Part shown: one piece after another, positions 44,198-54,679 of the stretch
How the letters are laid out: each line of letters starts with the position of its first letter
Numbering within the stretch: the stretch's first letter is position 1
NCBI GenBank assembly: GCA_938075305.1
Contig: CALJGV010000008.1
Span: forward strand, 1-64,000
Direction: 5' to 3'
From: an uncultured bacterium
GTDB lineage: Bacteria > Planctomycetota > UBA1135 > GCA-002686595
Length of the DNA: 64,000 bases
Notes under the pieces: generated by a model
What the model saw: the letters and a program-made list of their open reading frames with translations, nothing else
Databases searched by the model: none
What the model was told of the DNA's origin: nothing
Program-made: the position numbers and the translations under genes

Positions 44198-46777
44198 TCA
44201 GGGCAGGCCGAGGAAGCGCAGCGCGGCCCAGTCGGCGGCCGGCGCCCCCGCGGCCACCAGCGCGCAGCGCGCGCGTCGCAGAGCCTCGGGGGCGCCGGCC
44301 CCGGCGCGGAGCGAGGCGTGGAAGGTGAGCGAGGCGGCGCGCCCATGACGGTCCGACAGGGACCACCCCGTGACGACCACCGCGCGCGTCCCCGCATCGA
44401 GGGCCACCTGCGCGAGCCCGCGCGTCGAGAGGCCGTCGACCGCTCGCCCCGAGGCGGAGTCGCAGGTGGCGAGGACGAGCAGCGGGAGCCGGGGGGCGAC
44501 CGCGGCGATGGACGCCGCCGAGACGACGCCGCCATCGCTGGTGACGAGCCCGAGGGGGGTGATGCTCTGGCCCTCCTCGGTGCGCGCCACGTGCGTCGCA
44601 ACGTGCACAGCGCGGTCCCCACCGAGGGCGAGCAGGAGCTGCTCGGAGTCGAAGGCTGTGCCGTCCACGACCTCGAGCCTCCGGTGGAGCCGCGCGAGGT
44701 CGTGCAGCTCCTGGCGCGCGCCCGGGAGGTCGGGGAGGCCGGTCCTCACCGGAGCGCCGAGGGCGACCCACCTCGCTGCAGGCCCGGAGAGGGGGGAGGC
44801 CAGGGCGGTCGGCTCGCGCAGGCAGTCCACGATGGTCAGCGCGAGGTCCAGCCCCATGGGTCCTTCCCCGGTCCCGGCGGGGAGGGCCTCGAAGGCCATC
44901 TGCTCGAGGGCGCCGTGGGGGAGCAGGGCGACCCCGGGCGCCTCCCCCGTGCGGGACCCCGACCGCCATTGCTCCAGGGAGCGCAGGAGCGACGCGGGCA
45001 GGACCTCCCCGGCGATCTCGGTGGAGAGCTCCTCGGGGTTGGAATCGGGCGCGCGACGGGTGAAGAGGAGCGCCTCCCGCAGCCGCCGGGCGGCGCGGAG
45101 TATCTCCTGCCGCCCGCGCGGAATCTCCGAGGCCTGCGCGGTCCCGTCGGGGCTCACGTGGATGGCCAGCGAGCGGTCGGCGCCCACGACCCAGGTCACC
45201 AGGCCAAGGGGCTGCGTCGCGGCCAGCGCCAGCAGCCGCGCGCGCGCCTCGTCCGTGGAGCACGCGGCGTGGGCGGCCTCGATCGTCGCCGCTGCCTCGA
45301 GGGGATGGGAGGCGCCAGCCAGCGCCCGGGCGAGGGCCTCCACCGTGGAAAGTCCAAGCCACTCGCCGATGGCGCTCGAGTCCCTCAGCGTCCCATCATC
45401 CCGCTGGCGCCTCGCCGCGTCACGGTCACGGGCCGCCTCGAAGGCGCGCTGAAGCGGGGGGATCGCCTCGGCGGTCCGACCGGCAGCCAGGAGCGTGCGC
45501 CCCTGGAGGACGAGCGCCTCGACCCGGCTGAGGTCCGAGGAGGCTTCCAGTTGCTCGAGGGCGGCGAGGGCCTCCTCGTGGTCTCCCTGATCCAGGAGGA
45601 GCGAGGCGTGGGTGAGCTCGAGGACCCCGTCATGGTCGCGCCGCGGCACCCGCCGGGCCTCCTCGAGGGCCGCGGCCGCGCGCTTGAGTTCCCCGGCCCT
45701 GAGCAGGGCGGCGGCCTGCAGGGCTCGCCACTCCCCGTCCGCAGCGATGAGCTCGATCTCGGGGTCGAGCCCGGAGGGAGGGAAGGACTCGAGCAACTCC
45801 AGGGCACGCCGTGGGAGGTCCTCCGAGAGTCGCTGGGCTGCGAGCTCACGGGTCAGCGCCCAGCAGTGAGCCGGGTGCCGGAACGTCGCGAGCTCGTCGA
45901 GGGCGGCGGCGGCGGCGAACGGTGCCCCTTGCTCCCGGGCCACCCCGACGAGCCCGAGCAGGGCACGCTCGCGCCAGCGCGGGCGGTCCACCTGCTCGGC
46001 GAGGCGCGCGAGCTCACCGAAGATCTCCTCCGCGTGGACCAGGTGCCCGCAGGCCAGGGCGAGCCGTGCGCGGACCCAGATGGCCTCGAGTCGCGGCGTG
46101 CGCTGCCCGGCGAGACCGAACCAGCGGAGCGCCAGGTCCGCGTGCTCCTCCGCCCGTCGGACGAGCGCCTCCCTGCCCGGTGCGCCGGGCCAGGAGCGCT
46201 CGACCTGACGCACCTCGACCCGTGCCAGGAGCGCCGCGGTCCGCGCGGCCGGGGAGAGGTCCGCCGCGCGCCGGGCCTCCGCGAGCAGCGCGAGCAAGTC
46301 GGCCTCGACGGCAGCTGCCGCGTCGGTCCCCGACGACTCGGCGGCCTGGACGCTCGCCCTGAGCTCGTCGAAGCGCGCCTCGAGGGCGAGGCCTTCCCGC
46401 CGCTCGGACGGGGTGAGCTGGAGGTAGTAGGTCGCGACGTCGACGGCGTCCTTGCGTCCGAACCTTGCCTGGAGATCCTCCGCGTGGCGCCGCAACGACG
46501 GCTCCGCCTGGGGATCGCCACGTCGGGCGGCGGAGAGCGCCTCCATGTAGTCGAGGGCGAGGCGCTCCAGCGCGGCGGCTTGCTCCTGCTCGTCCTCGGC
46601 GACCCCGATCCCTTTGGTCTCAGCCCCGGTGGGGGGCGGGGGCGCCGGGGACTGGGGGGTGGCGAGGGCTGCGGCGGCGAGCAAGCACCCCGACCAGAGC
46701 ATGGGGCGGAGGACGAGGCGGGGCCCCACGGTCGCCCGGGCCCGGGCCTCGAGTGAGCCCTCGCCCGATGGACTCAA
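44198..46777 (-). CDS. TPR-repeat CHAT-domain (caspase-like) protein, exported
   Basis: 859 residues from a TTG start overlapping the upstream stop (TTGA). N-terminal hydrophobic signal (LWSGCLLAAAALATP). Residues ~60-560 are helical TPR-like repeats (ALRWFGLAGQRTPRLEAIWV, AALDELATFRHPAHCWALTR and others). The C-terminal ~280 residues form a CHAT peptidase domain: VHVATH with candidate catalytic His729, and VLATCDSASG with Cys772, then VVVTGWSLSD and the typical end AADWAALRFLG. CHAT domains are caspase-like cysteine peptidases often activated by partner binding. Encoded after an ECF sigma factor and a membrane protein. Confidence 0.9.
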   Translation of the reverse strand: MSPSGEGSLEARARATVGPRLVLRPMLWSGCLLAAAALATPQSPAPPPPTGAETKGIGVAEDEQEQAAALERLALDYMEALSAARRGDPQAEPSLRRHAEDLQARFGRKDAVDVATYYLQLTPSERREGLALEARFDELRASVQAAESSGTDAAAAVEADLLALLAEARRAADLSPAARTAALLARVEVRQVERSWPGAPGREALVRRAEEHADLALRWFGLAGQRTPRLEAIWVRARLALACGHLVHAEEIFGELARLAEQVDRPRWRERALLGLVGVAREQGAPFAAAAALDELATFRHPAHCWALTRELAAQRLSEDLPRRALELLESFPPSGLDPEIELIAADGEWRALQAAALLRAGELKRAAAALEEARRVPRRDHDGVLELTHASLLLDQGDHEEALAALEQLEASSDLSRVEALVLQGRTLLAAGRTAEAIPPLQRAFEAARDRDAARRQRDDGTLRDSSAIGEWLGLSTVEALARALAGASHPLEAAATIEAAHAACSTDEARARLLALAATQPLGLVTWVVGADRSLAIHVSPDGTAQASEIPRGRQEILRAARRLREALLFTRRAPDSNPEELSTEIAGEVLPASLLRSLEQWRSGSRTGEAPGVALLPHGALEQMAFEALPAGTGEGPMGLDLALTIVDCLREPTALASPLSGPAARWVALGAPVRTGLPDLPGARQELHDLARLHRRLEVVDGTAFDSEQLLLALGGDRAVHVATHVARTEEGQSITPLGLVTSDGGVVSAASIAAVAPRLPLLVLATCDSASGRAVDGLSTRGLAQVALDAGTRAVVVTGWSLSDRHGRAASLTFHASLRAGAGAPEALRRARCALVAAGAPAADWAALRFLGLP

Positions 46778-47955
46778 CGGTCCTCGGCGAGGTAGGCGGC
46801 GCGGTCCTCGCCCGGAGCGAGGTCACGGGCCCGGAAGCGGGCGTCCGCCAGATAGCCAGCGGAGTGGAGCCGGCGCACGTCTTCCCGCGTGGAGTCGGGC
46901 TCCGCATCGGCGCCCGAGGCGCACTGGATCAGCGCGGCGTCGTCGGCGGCCATGACCACGAAGGACAGCGTGCCCAGGGATCTCTCCACCCCGTTGATCG
47001 CGGCCCACGCGGACCACTCGTAGGCGCCGGCTTGCAGCCGGTCAGCGGTGGCGGAACGCGAGGTGGACTCCGCCTCCCAGACCGTATCGCCGGCGTCAAA
47101 GGCGCCCCCAGTGTTCAGCCGGAGCTGGAACCGATAGCGCTCGGCGCCCTCGACGGAGGCGACCTCGAAGAGGGGGCGTTTGGAGTAGGTCTCCAGCCCA
47201 TCCACCGGGGCGAGGACGCGCCCACGCGGGAAGAGGAGGGGCGTGGAGCTCGCGCTGCGGAGGACGGGGGACTCGGGGAGCCCACCCTCCATAGCGTTCG
47301 TGGTCCCCGACGGATCCAGGACCATGGTGATCACGAGGGCGGCGGCCGCCGCCGGGATCCAGGCCATCCAGGGAGCGATGCGCCGGGGCGCGCGAGGCCC
47401 TTGACCCGTCGCGTGGGTCCCGACCGTGCGGCGCGTCGCACCCTTCGTCAACGAGGCGCTGGGCCCGGGGAGATCCTCCACGGGCTGGATCGAGGGCGTC
47501 GGGCCTTGCGGCCTGGGAAGGTGAACAGGGGGGAAGGACCGGGGTGGAGTGACGTCGAGGGGTACGGGGATCGGCTCGGACAGCTTCTCCGTCCAGCGCG
47601 CCTCCGCGGGATGCTCTTCCAGGAACGCGGCGACCTCCCGGTGCCGCAGGTCGGAGAGCGGCTCGGCGCCTCGGCCCCTGCCGAAGCGATAGAGCTCGTC
47701 CGCCGAGACGTCGGTCCCGTCGTTCCCCGAGACGGCGGACTCGAGCCACCGGTCGACCTCGCGGAGCCGCTCGAGGATCTGCTTGGCCGCGGGGTTGCTC
47801 ACCAGCTGGGCGAGGCGGTCCTCCTCGATCTCGTCGAAGCGGGCGATGGCCTCGAGCGAGGCCTCGTCCTCGTGGATGGGGAGGACGGGCGCCGGGGTGG
47901 AGGCGCTCGGCGTTGATGCCGGGGTGTCTTCCGTTTGCTGTTGGTCGAGAGACAT
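46774..47955 (-). CDS. Single-pass membrane protein, putative anti-sigma factor
   Basis: 393 residues. The cytoplasmic part (~1-190) has a helical segment (RLAQLVSNPAAKQILERLREVDRWLE, and FLEEHPAEARWTEKLSEP) and a proline-rich linker; no zinc-binding HxxxCxxC anti-sigma motif is present. One transmembrane helix lies at ~194-213 (APWMAWIPAAAAALVITMVL). The extracytoplasmic part has an FN3-like unit (FEVASVEGAERYRFQL...AGAYEWSAWAAI, ~255-330). Position directly after the ECF sigma gene suggests an anti-sigma role; this is inference. It overlaps the CHAT gene by 4 nt. Confidence 0.72.
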   Translation of the reverse strand: MSLDQQQTEDTPASTPSASTPAPVLPIHEDEASLEAIARFDEIEEDRLAQLVSNPAAKQILERLREVDRWLESAVSGNDGTDVSADELYRFGRGRGAEPLSDLRHREVAAFLEEHPAEARWTEKLSEPIPVPLDVTPPRSFPPVHLPRPQGPTPSIQPVEDLPGPSASLTKGATRRTVGTHATGQGPRAPRRIAPWMAWIPAAAAALVITMVLDPSGTTNAMEGGLPESPVLRSASSTPLLFPRGRVLAPVDGLETYSKRPLFEVASVEGAERYRFQLRLNTGGAFDAGDTVWEAESTSRSATADRLQAGAYEWSAWAAINGVERSLGTLSFVVMAADDAALIQCASGADAEPDSTREDVRRLHSAGYLADARFRARDLAPGEDRAAYLAEDR

Positions 47956-48043
47956 CTTGATGGGGCTTGGTGCGATGGGGTGGGGGGGGGCGTCTCGCGT
48001 CGGCGCTCTGCCTCTGGGCGGGAAGAGCCCTGACCGGGGGGAG

Positions 48044-48628
48044 TCAGATCTCTGTGAGCGCCTCTTCATGGGCGAAGTTGTGCACGAGGACGCGCCGGAG
48101 GCTGATGGTCGCCCTCCGGATGCGGTACTTGGTCTGTTCCAGGGAGATGGCCTGCCTGCGGGCGATCTCCCCGAGGGTCTCTCCCTGGACAAAGCGCAGG
48201 TCGAGCAGCGATTGCTCCTCCGTGGAGAGCTCGCCGAGGGCTTCCCGCACGACGCCGCCGACCTCGGAGATGCCCGCCATCTCCGACGGGCCGGGGCTCT
48301 CGTCCGGGCGGTCAGGGATCTCCTCGCCTGCGTTCTTTAGCCGAGGCCGTCCGCTGGCGTTCTCCTTGCGCTTGAGGTCGACGCACCTGCACCACGCCAC
48401 CCGGTAGAGCCAGGTACCGAAGGAGCCGCGGTCGGGATCGAAGGCGTCCCGGTCGAGGCGCTCGAGGACGAAAAGGACGATGTCCTGATAGCGGTCCTCC
48501 CGCGCAACCGCGTCGGATTCGAAGTGTCCGATGCAGTGGTGGAGCAGCGACTTGTAGCGTTCCAGGAACGTGGTCACTGCGGCCTCTCGCCGGGAGCGGA
48601 GGCCCTCGATCAGGGCAAGGTCGTCCAA
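48044..48628 (-). CDS. ECF-type RNA polymerase sigma factor
   Basis: 194 residues. Sigma region 2 spans ~20-90 (DRYQDIVLFVLERLDRDAF and GSFGTWLYRVAWCRCVDLKRKE). Region 4 spans ~130-185 (LGELSTEEQSLLDLRFVQGETLGEIARRQAISLEQTKYRIRRA), which is a helix-turn-helix for the -35 element. First gene of the sigma/membrane-protein/CHAT unit; 88 nt to the next gene. The TTG start at 48628 has no good ribosome binding site, so the start is uncertain. An inverted repeat upstream may be its operator. Confidence 0.92.
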   Translation of the reverse strand: MDDLALIEGLRSRREAAVTTFLERYKSLLHHCIGHFESDAVAREDRYQDIVLFVLERLDRDAFDPDRGSFGTWLYRVAWCRCVDLKRKENASGRPRLKNAGEEIPDRPDESPGPSEMAGISEVGGVVREALGELSTEEQSLLDLRFVQGETLGEIARRQAISLEQTKYRIRRATISLRRVLVHNFAHEEALTEI

Positions 48629-49057
48629 GGGGTGAGGGGACGGGCTCCGCGCACGGAGGAACCCGCCTTACCAGCCCCCGGAATAGACAAGCGCCTACCC
48701 CGTTGCAATGTCCGAGCGCTTGGCGCCGAGGATGAGGGTCTCGCGCTGCTTAAGGCGTTGTGGCGCAATGGTTTAATGGTGCTGTGGGCGTGCGTGGGGA
48801 GCCGGGATTGGCGTCTGCTGGGGCCCCCACGTCCCGCTGGCGGGGCCCGCTCACCCACGGAGTTCCCTGGCCGCAGGACCTGTCATGGCGAGGGGGCGAC
48901 CGAGTAGACTGTTCGCCCAAACTCCCGCCCGGGGAGACGGTGGAGGCGCATCGAACGCGCAATTCGGCAGGCGCGGCCACCCCGCAGCCTCCCTCGCCAT
49001 GGTCCCAGGCGTCCCCATCTGCCCGGCGGCTGATCCCGCCCAGTCATTCCCATCACC
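48629..49057. promoter_or_regulatory. 429-bp divergent intergenic region between sigma factor and thiolase genes
   Basis: No gene is seen. It must hold the promoters of both units. CAAGCGC (48688-48694) and GCGCTTG (48716-48722) form a 7-bp inverted repeat with a 21-nt spacer, upstream of the sigma gene. On the minus strand TTGCAA at about 48708-48703 followed 15 nt later by TCTATT is a weak promoter match. Near the thiolase end, TAGACT at 48905-48910 resembles a -10 box. None is proven. Confidence 0.4.
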
Positions 49058-50239
49058 ATGACCGAAGTCGTCCTCCTCAGCGCGGCGCGCTCTCCGATCG
49101 GCAAGTTCCAGGGGGGGCTGTCCGGGTTCCGTGCCCCCGAACTCGGCGCCCTCGCCGTGGCCGAGGCCATCCGCCGCGCCGGCGTCGAGAGCTCGGCCAT
49201 TGACGAGGTGATCATGGGCAACGTCCTCCAGGCCGGCCTCGGGCAGAACCCGGCCAGGCAGGCCGCGCGGGGCGCTGGCGTGCCCGACGAGGTAGGGAGC
49301 GTGACCATCAACAAGGTCTGCGGCTCCGGGCTGAAGTCCGTGATGCTCGCCGCCCAGGCCATCCGGGCGGGGGACGCCCACTGCCTCGTCGCGGGCGGCA
49401 TGGAGTCCATGTCCAACGCGCCGTACCTCCTGCCCGACGCGAGGCGCGGGATGCGCCTCGGTCACAGCGAGGTCGTGGACTCGATGGTTCACGACGGGCT
49501 CTGGGACATCTACAACGACTTCCACATGGGGATGACCGGTGAGAAGGTCGCGACCGAGCTCGACGTCTCCCGGGCCGACCAGGATGCCTACGCGGCCGAG
49601 AGTCACCGCCGCGCGGCGGAGGCCACCGGCGCGGGCCGGTTCGACGCGGAGAAGTTCGCCGTGACCATCAAGCCGCGGAAGGGGGACCCCTTCGACTTCA
49701 CCGAGGACGAGACCATCCGCGAGGGGATGACCGCGGACTCGATCGGCGGGATGCGCCCCGCCTTCGCGAAGGACGGGTCGGTGACGGCCGCCAACGCCTC
49801 CGCCATCAACGACGGGTCCGCCGCGCTGGTGGTGGCCAGCGCCGAGTTCGCGGCCGCGCACGGCCTCACGCCGCTGGCGCGGGTGACGCACTACGCGACC
49901 GGCGGCTGTGCGCCCGAGTGGGTGATGATGGCCCCCGAGCATTCGATCAAGAAGACGGCCGAGAAGGCCGGGATGAAGGCCTCGGAGTTCGACCTGCACG
50001 AGATCAACGAGGCCTTCTCCGCCGCGGCGGTCGCCCTCACGCGCAAGCTCGAGCTCGACCCGTCGCGGGTCAACGTCAACGGCGGGGCGGTCGCCCTGGG
50101 CCACCCCATCGGGGCCTCCGGCGCGCGCATCCTCACGACGCTCTTGAGCGCCATGGAACAGCGCGACGCGGCCAACGGCATGGCCTCCCTCTGCCTCGGC
50201 GGCGGGAACGCGGTCTCCCTCTCCGTCGAGCGCATCTGA
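49058..50239 (+). CDS. Acetyl-CoA C-acyltransferase (thiolase)
   Basis: Thiolytic cleavage of 3-ketoacyl-CoA, or acetoacetyl-CoA formation in reverse. 393 residues. The acyl-enzyme cysteine is in [12 protein letters not shown] (Cys ~90). His in the C-terminal [10 protein letters not shown] and Cys in [13 protein letters not shown] complete the active site; [14 protein letters not shown] carries the NEAF motif. The length and motifs fit acetyl-CoA acetyltransferases (AtoB/PhaA type). First gene of a beta-oxidation-like series. Confidence 0.95.
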   Translation: MTEVVLLSAARSPIGKFQGGLSGFRAPELGALAVAEAIRRAGVESSAIDEVIMGNVLQAGLGQNPARQAARGAGVPDEVGSVTINKVCGSGLKSVMLAAQAIRAGDAHCLVAGGMESMSNAPYLLPDARRGMRLGHSEVVDSMVHDGLWDIYNDFHMGMTGEKVATELDVSRADQDAYAAESHRRAAEATGAGRFDAEKFAVTIKPRKGDPFDFTEDETIREGMTADSIGGMRPAFAKDGSVTAANASAINDGSAALVVASAEFAAAHGLTPLARVTHYATGGCAPEWVMMAPEHSIKKTAEKAGMKASEFDLHEINEAFSAAAVALTRKLELDPSRVNVNGGAVALGHPIGASGARILTTLLSAMEQRDAANGMASLCLGGGNAVSLSVERI

Positions 50240-50275
50240 GGCACCCAGGACCCCCTTCACTCACCGGACAAGACT

Positions 50276-51139
<864 letters not shown>

Positions 51140-51255
51140 CGGGTGCGGCAAAGAACCCCGGCACGGGCTGGGGTTAGCCGCCTGAACAACCGATCTAAAT
51201 ACATGGGTCCGCGCAGATCCTCGCGGACCCCACCCAACACGCCTCCACGACTGTC

Positions 51256-52440
51256 ATGACCATGACCCATTCGGATATCGACGCGGCCGCAGCCGGGCTC
51301 GGCTTTGACCTCGGCGAGGAGCTCTCAATGGTGCGAGACTCCGCGCGAGACTTCGCCGACGGCGTTCTCGCGCCGCTCGCCACCAAGCACGACCGCGAGG
51401 AGTCCATCTCCGACGACGTGTACAAGCAGCTCGGCGAGCTTGGCTTCTGGGGGCTCACGCTGCCCGAGGAGTACGGAGGCGCGGACCTCGGTAACGTGGC
51501 GCTGGCAGTGGTGCTCGAGGAGCTCAACCGCGCCTGCGCCTCGACCGGCGTCGCGGTCTCCGTGCACAACTCTCTGCTCTGCGCTCCGCTGATGAAGTTC
51601 GGCACCGACGAGCAGAAGGCCCGCTGGCTCCCGAAGCTCGCCTCGGGCGAGGCCATCGGCGCGTACTCCCTCTCCGAGGCGGGATCGGGGTCTGACGCCG
51701 CGGCGCTCGCGGCCACTGCGGAGCGCGACGGCGACGACTGGATCCTGCGGGGCACGAAGCTGTGGGTCACCTCGGGGGACCGGGCGGGCCTCTTCCTCGT
51801 CTACGTCCGCACGAACCCGGACCTGCCGAAGGCGAAGGGCATCACCGCCTTCCTCATGCCGGGCGACGCCCCGGGCCTCAAGGTCGGCAAGCACGAGATG
51901 AAGACCGGGATCCGCGGCTCGGCGACCGTCGAGCTGATCCTCGACGACGTGCGCCTCGGGCCGGAGTGCGTCCTTGGCGAGGTCGACCGGGGCTTCCCGA
52001 TCGCCATGGACACCCTCGCGGGCGGCCGGATCGGGATCGCGAGCCAGGCGGTCGGCATCGGGCAGGCCTGCCTCGACGCCTCCATCAAGTACGCCAAGGA
52101 GCGCGAGCAGTTCGGCAAGCCGATCGGTTACTTCCAGGCCATCCAGCACAAGCTCGCAGACATGTCTGCGCGCCTCGAGGCGGCTCGCCTCCTCGTCCGC
52201 AAGGCCGCGTGGATGCGCGACCGCGGGATGGAGGTGAACCGGCAGTCCTCGGAGGCGAAGCTCCTCGCGTCGCAGGCCGCCAACTTCTGCGCCGACGAGG
52301 CCGTCCAGATCCATGGGGGTGCCGGGTACACCGACGACTTCCACGTGGAGAGGCTCTTCCGGGACGCCCGGATCACCGAGATCTACGAGGGTGCCACCGA
52401 CATCCAGCGCCTCGTCATCGCACGCGACCTGCTCAGCTAA
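51256..52440 (+). CDS. Acyl-CoA dehydrogenase
   Basis: FAD enzyme introducing the alpha-beta double bond in acyl-CoA. 394 residues with the three-part ACAD fold: YSLSEAGSGSDAAAL and LWVTSGDRAGL for the flavin/substrate site, REQFGKPIGYFQAIQHKLADM, then IHGGAGYTDDFHVERLFRDARITEIYEGATDIQR with the likely catalytic glutamate. Closest to short-chain (butyryl-CoA) dehydrogenases. ATGs at 51256 and 51262 are both possible. Confidence 0.94.
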   Translation: MTMTHSDIDAAAAGLGFDLGEELSMVRDSARDFADGVLAPLATKHDREESISDDVYKQLGELGFWGLTLPEEYGGADLGNVALAVVLEELNRACASTGVAVSVHNSLLCAPLMKFGTDEQKARWLPKLASGEAIGAYSLSEAGSGSDAAALAATAERDGDDWILRGTKLWVTSGDRAGLFLVYVRTNPDLPKAKGITAFLMPGDAPGLKVGKHEMKTGIRGSATVELILDDVRLGPECVLGEVDRGFPIAMDTLAGGRIGIASQAVGIGQACLDASIKYAKEREQFGKPIGYFQAIQHKLADMSARLEAARLLVRKAAWMRDRGMEVNRQSSEAKLLASQAANFCADEAVQIHGGAGYTDDFHVERLFRDARITEIYEGATDIQRLVIARDLLS

Positions 52441-52530
52441 GCGCTCTCCAACAGCAGCCTGACCTTCCACGACCCCATCGCTCGGGGGCGTCTCCCGCCC
52501 CCTGACTCTCGCCGCCCAACGGGCCAAGCC

Positions 52531-53757
52531 ATGACCGACGTCGCCTCCTCCACGGGATCCCATGACCTGGGACACGCCGAGTACGAGCTCCCTGCCATCC
52601 GCCACTCCTTCGACTTCACGGAGGAGCAAGAGATGGTCCGCGAGATGGTGGCGGACTTCGCGAAGACCGAGATCGCGCCGATCGCGCACGACATCGACGA
52701 GAACCACAGCTTCCCCCGGGAGAAGTGGGAGCAGATCGTCGAGCTCGGGCTCCCTGGGATCCCCTTTCCTGAGGACGTCGGTGGATCGGACGGCGGAACC
52801 CTGAGCTACATCCTGGCCGTGGAAGAGCTCGCCAAGGTCTGCGGTTCGACCGCGCTGGGCTACGCCGCGCACGTGAGCCTCGGGACCTACCCGATCTGGA
52901 AGTGGGGCGGCGCCGAGCTGCGGGAGCTCTACGTTCCCAAGCTGATCTCGGGCGAGTACATGGGCGCGTACGGGCTCACCGAGCCCGGCGCGGGATCGGA
53001 CTCGGGGGGGACCTCGACGACCGCGGAGCTCGACGGGGACGAGTACGTCCTCAACGGCCGCAAGTGCTTCATCACCAACGCCAACCACGCCGGGGTCTTC
53101 ATCGTCACCGCGGTGACGGACCGGTCCCTGGGCTCGAAGGGCATCTCGGCCTTCGTTGTCCCCCGGGACATCGACGGCTTCTCCCTGGAGCCCGGCGAGA
53201 CCAAGCTCGGAATGCGCGGCTCCGACTGGGCGAGCCTGGTGTTTCAGGATGCGCGGATCCCGCGCTCGCACCTGCTCGGCCCCGCGGGCGAGGGCTTCGC
53301 GACCTTCATGAAGACGCTCGAGGGCGGCCGCATCTCCATCGGCGCCCTGTCGCTCGGCCTGGCCGAGGGCGCGTTCGACTGCGCCAGCCGATACGCGCTG
53401 GAGCGCGAGGCGTTCGGCGGCACCCTGGCCGATCAGCAGGCGGTGCAGTTCAAGCTCGCGGACATGCGGGTGCAGATCGAGGCGGCGCGCCACCTCGTTT
53501 ACCACGCCGCGCGCCTCAAGGACTCGGGGCAGAGCTACGGCACGGAGGCCTCCATCGGGAAGCTCTATGCCTCCGAGATCGCCATGAAGTGCACCTACGA
53601 GGCGATCCAGATCTACGGCGGCTACGGCTACAGCCGGGAGTACCCGGTCGAGCGCATGTGGCGCGACGCCAAGCTCTGCACCATTGGCGAGGGCACCAGC
53701 GAGATCCAGCGGCTGATCATCGGGCGCGCGGTCCTCAAGGCCGCCGGGTCCCTGTGA
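52531..53757 (+). CDS. Acyl-CoA dehydrogenase (second paralogue)
   Basis: 408 residues; same family as the gene before it, 90 bp upstream, but clearly diverged. GAYGLTEPGAGSDSGGT, CFITNANHAGVF and REAFGGTLADQQAVQFKLADM mark the domains; IYGGYGYSREYPVERMWRDAKLCTIGEGTSEIQR holds the catalytic glutamate. Two adjacent dehydrogenases probably differ in chain length or branching of the substrate. Ends 7 bp before the metallo-hydrolase. Confidence 0.94.
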   Translation: MTDVASSTGSHDLGHAEYELPAIRHSFDFTEEQEMVREMVADFAKTEIAPIAHDIDENHSFPREKWEQIVELGLPGIPFPEDVGGSDGGTLSYILAVEELAKVCGSTALGYAAHVSLGTYPIWKWGGAELRELYVPKLISGEYMGAYGLTEPGAGSDSGGTSTTAELDGDEYVLNGRKCFITNANHAGVFIVTAVTDRSLGSKGISAFVVPRDIDGFSLEPGETKLGMRGSDWASLVFQDARIPRSHLLGPAGEGFATFMKTLEGGRISIGALSLGLAEGAFDCASRYALEREAFGGTLADQQAVQFKLADMRVQIEAARHLVYHAARLKDSGQSYGTEASIGKLYASEIAMKCTYEAIQIYGGYGYSREYPVERMWRDAKLCTIGEGTSEIQRLIIGRAVLKAAGSL

Positions 53758-53764
53758 GCCCCGC

Positions 53765-54679
53765 ATGAACGGTGCCACCCCGCACAGCGCCGAGGCCCGC
53801 TGGACCCCCGCTTCCCTGCAGGTGGGTGGCTGGAGGATCACGGCCCTCTACGACGCCACCTTCGGCCTCGATGGGGGGGCGATGTGGGGCGTCGTGCCGA
53901 AGAACCTCTGGGCGCGGCTCACGCCCCCCGCGGAGGACAACACGATCCGCCTCGCCGCGCGGCCGTTCCTGGCGGAGAAGGACGGCGTGAAGGTCGTGGT
54001 CGAGGGCGGGATGGGCGACCGTTGGGACGACAAGTTCCGCAAGATCTACCGGCTCGAGCGGCCGCAGGAGACCACGCTCCGGGCCACCCTCGCGGCGCTG
54101 GACGTGGGGCCAGAGGACATCGACCACGTCGTGGTCTCCCACTGCCACTTCGACCACATCGGGGCGCTGGTGGAGCAGCGGGGAGACCAGCTGGAGCCGC
54201 TCTTCCCGCGGGCCCGCCACCACTTCCCCACGGCCGAGGTGGGAGCGGCGCGGGTCGCGATGCATCCCCGTCGGGCGAGCTACCGTGCGGACGACATCGA
54301 CCCGCTCGTGGAGCGCGGCCTCGTCGAGATGCACGACGGCGACCACCGGCTGTTCGAGGACCTCGAGATGGTCCAGGTGTGCGGTCACTCGGAGGGCATG
54401 GTGGTGATTCGCTTCAATGCGGGTGGGGAGGGCAGCTCGGCCGCCTTCTGGGGTGACCTCATCCCGACGACCCATCACATCCAGCCGCCCTACATCATGG
54501 CGTACGACATGGATGTTCCCCGCTCGTTCTCCATGCGGACCGAGTGGCTGGCGCGCGCCGCGGACGAGGGGATCATCGGCATGTCCTATCACGACCCGGA
54601 GCGGGCCTTCACGCGCCTCGAGCGGGACGGGAAGCGCTACGTGGCGGTGGACGTCCCCGAGGTCGTCGTCCGTGACTGA
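53765..54679 (+). CDS. Metallo-beta-lactamase-fold hydrolase
   Basis: 304 residues, cytoplasmic. VVVSHCHFDHIGALVE is the HxHxDH motif (residues ~120-128). VQVCGHSEGMVVIRF and AAFWGDLIPTTHHI give the third histidine and the bridging aspartate. The overall layout fits the lactonase/AttM-like branch (N-terminal long beta domain), but the substrate is unknown. It overlaps the metal-receptor gene by 8 nt. Confidence 0.87.
   Translation: MNGATPHSAEARWTPASLQVGGWRITALYDATFGLDGGAMWGVVPKNLWARLTPPAEDNTIRLAARPFLAEKDGVKVVVEGGMGDRWDDKFRKIYRLERPQETTLRATLAALDVGPEDIDHVVVSHCHFDHIGALVEQRGDQLEPLFPRARHHFPTAEVGAARVAMHPRRASYRADDIDPLVERGLVEMHDGDHRLFEDLEMVQVCGHSEGMVVIRFNAGGEGSSAAFWGDLIPTTHHIQPPYIMAYDMDVPRSFSMRTEWLARAADEGIIGMSYHDPERAFTRLERDGKRYVAVDVPEVVVRD

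Noticed and set aside
44318-46756. Plus-strand open frame opposite the CHAT gene
   Set aside because: Antisense shadow; glycine/arginine/glutamate-rich with no motif, while the minus strand has clear TPR and CHAT features.
44198-48628. Interpretation of the CHAT locus as a CHAT-gasdermin or other known defence system
   Set aside because: No gasdermin-like, TIR, nuclease or phage-related gene is present; the partners are a sigma factor and a membrane protein, and the CHAT protein carries an export signal.
51154-51175. AACCCC/GGGGTT hairpin after the hydroxyacyl-CoA dehydrogenase as a terminator
   Set aside because: Only 6 bp with a 10-nt loop and no T-run; the next genes are functionally linked.
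51325-53841. Minus-strand open frame of 838 codons across both acyl-CoA dehydrogenases
   Set aside because: Antisense shadow crossing two real genes and their gap.
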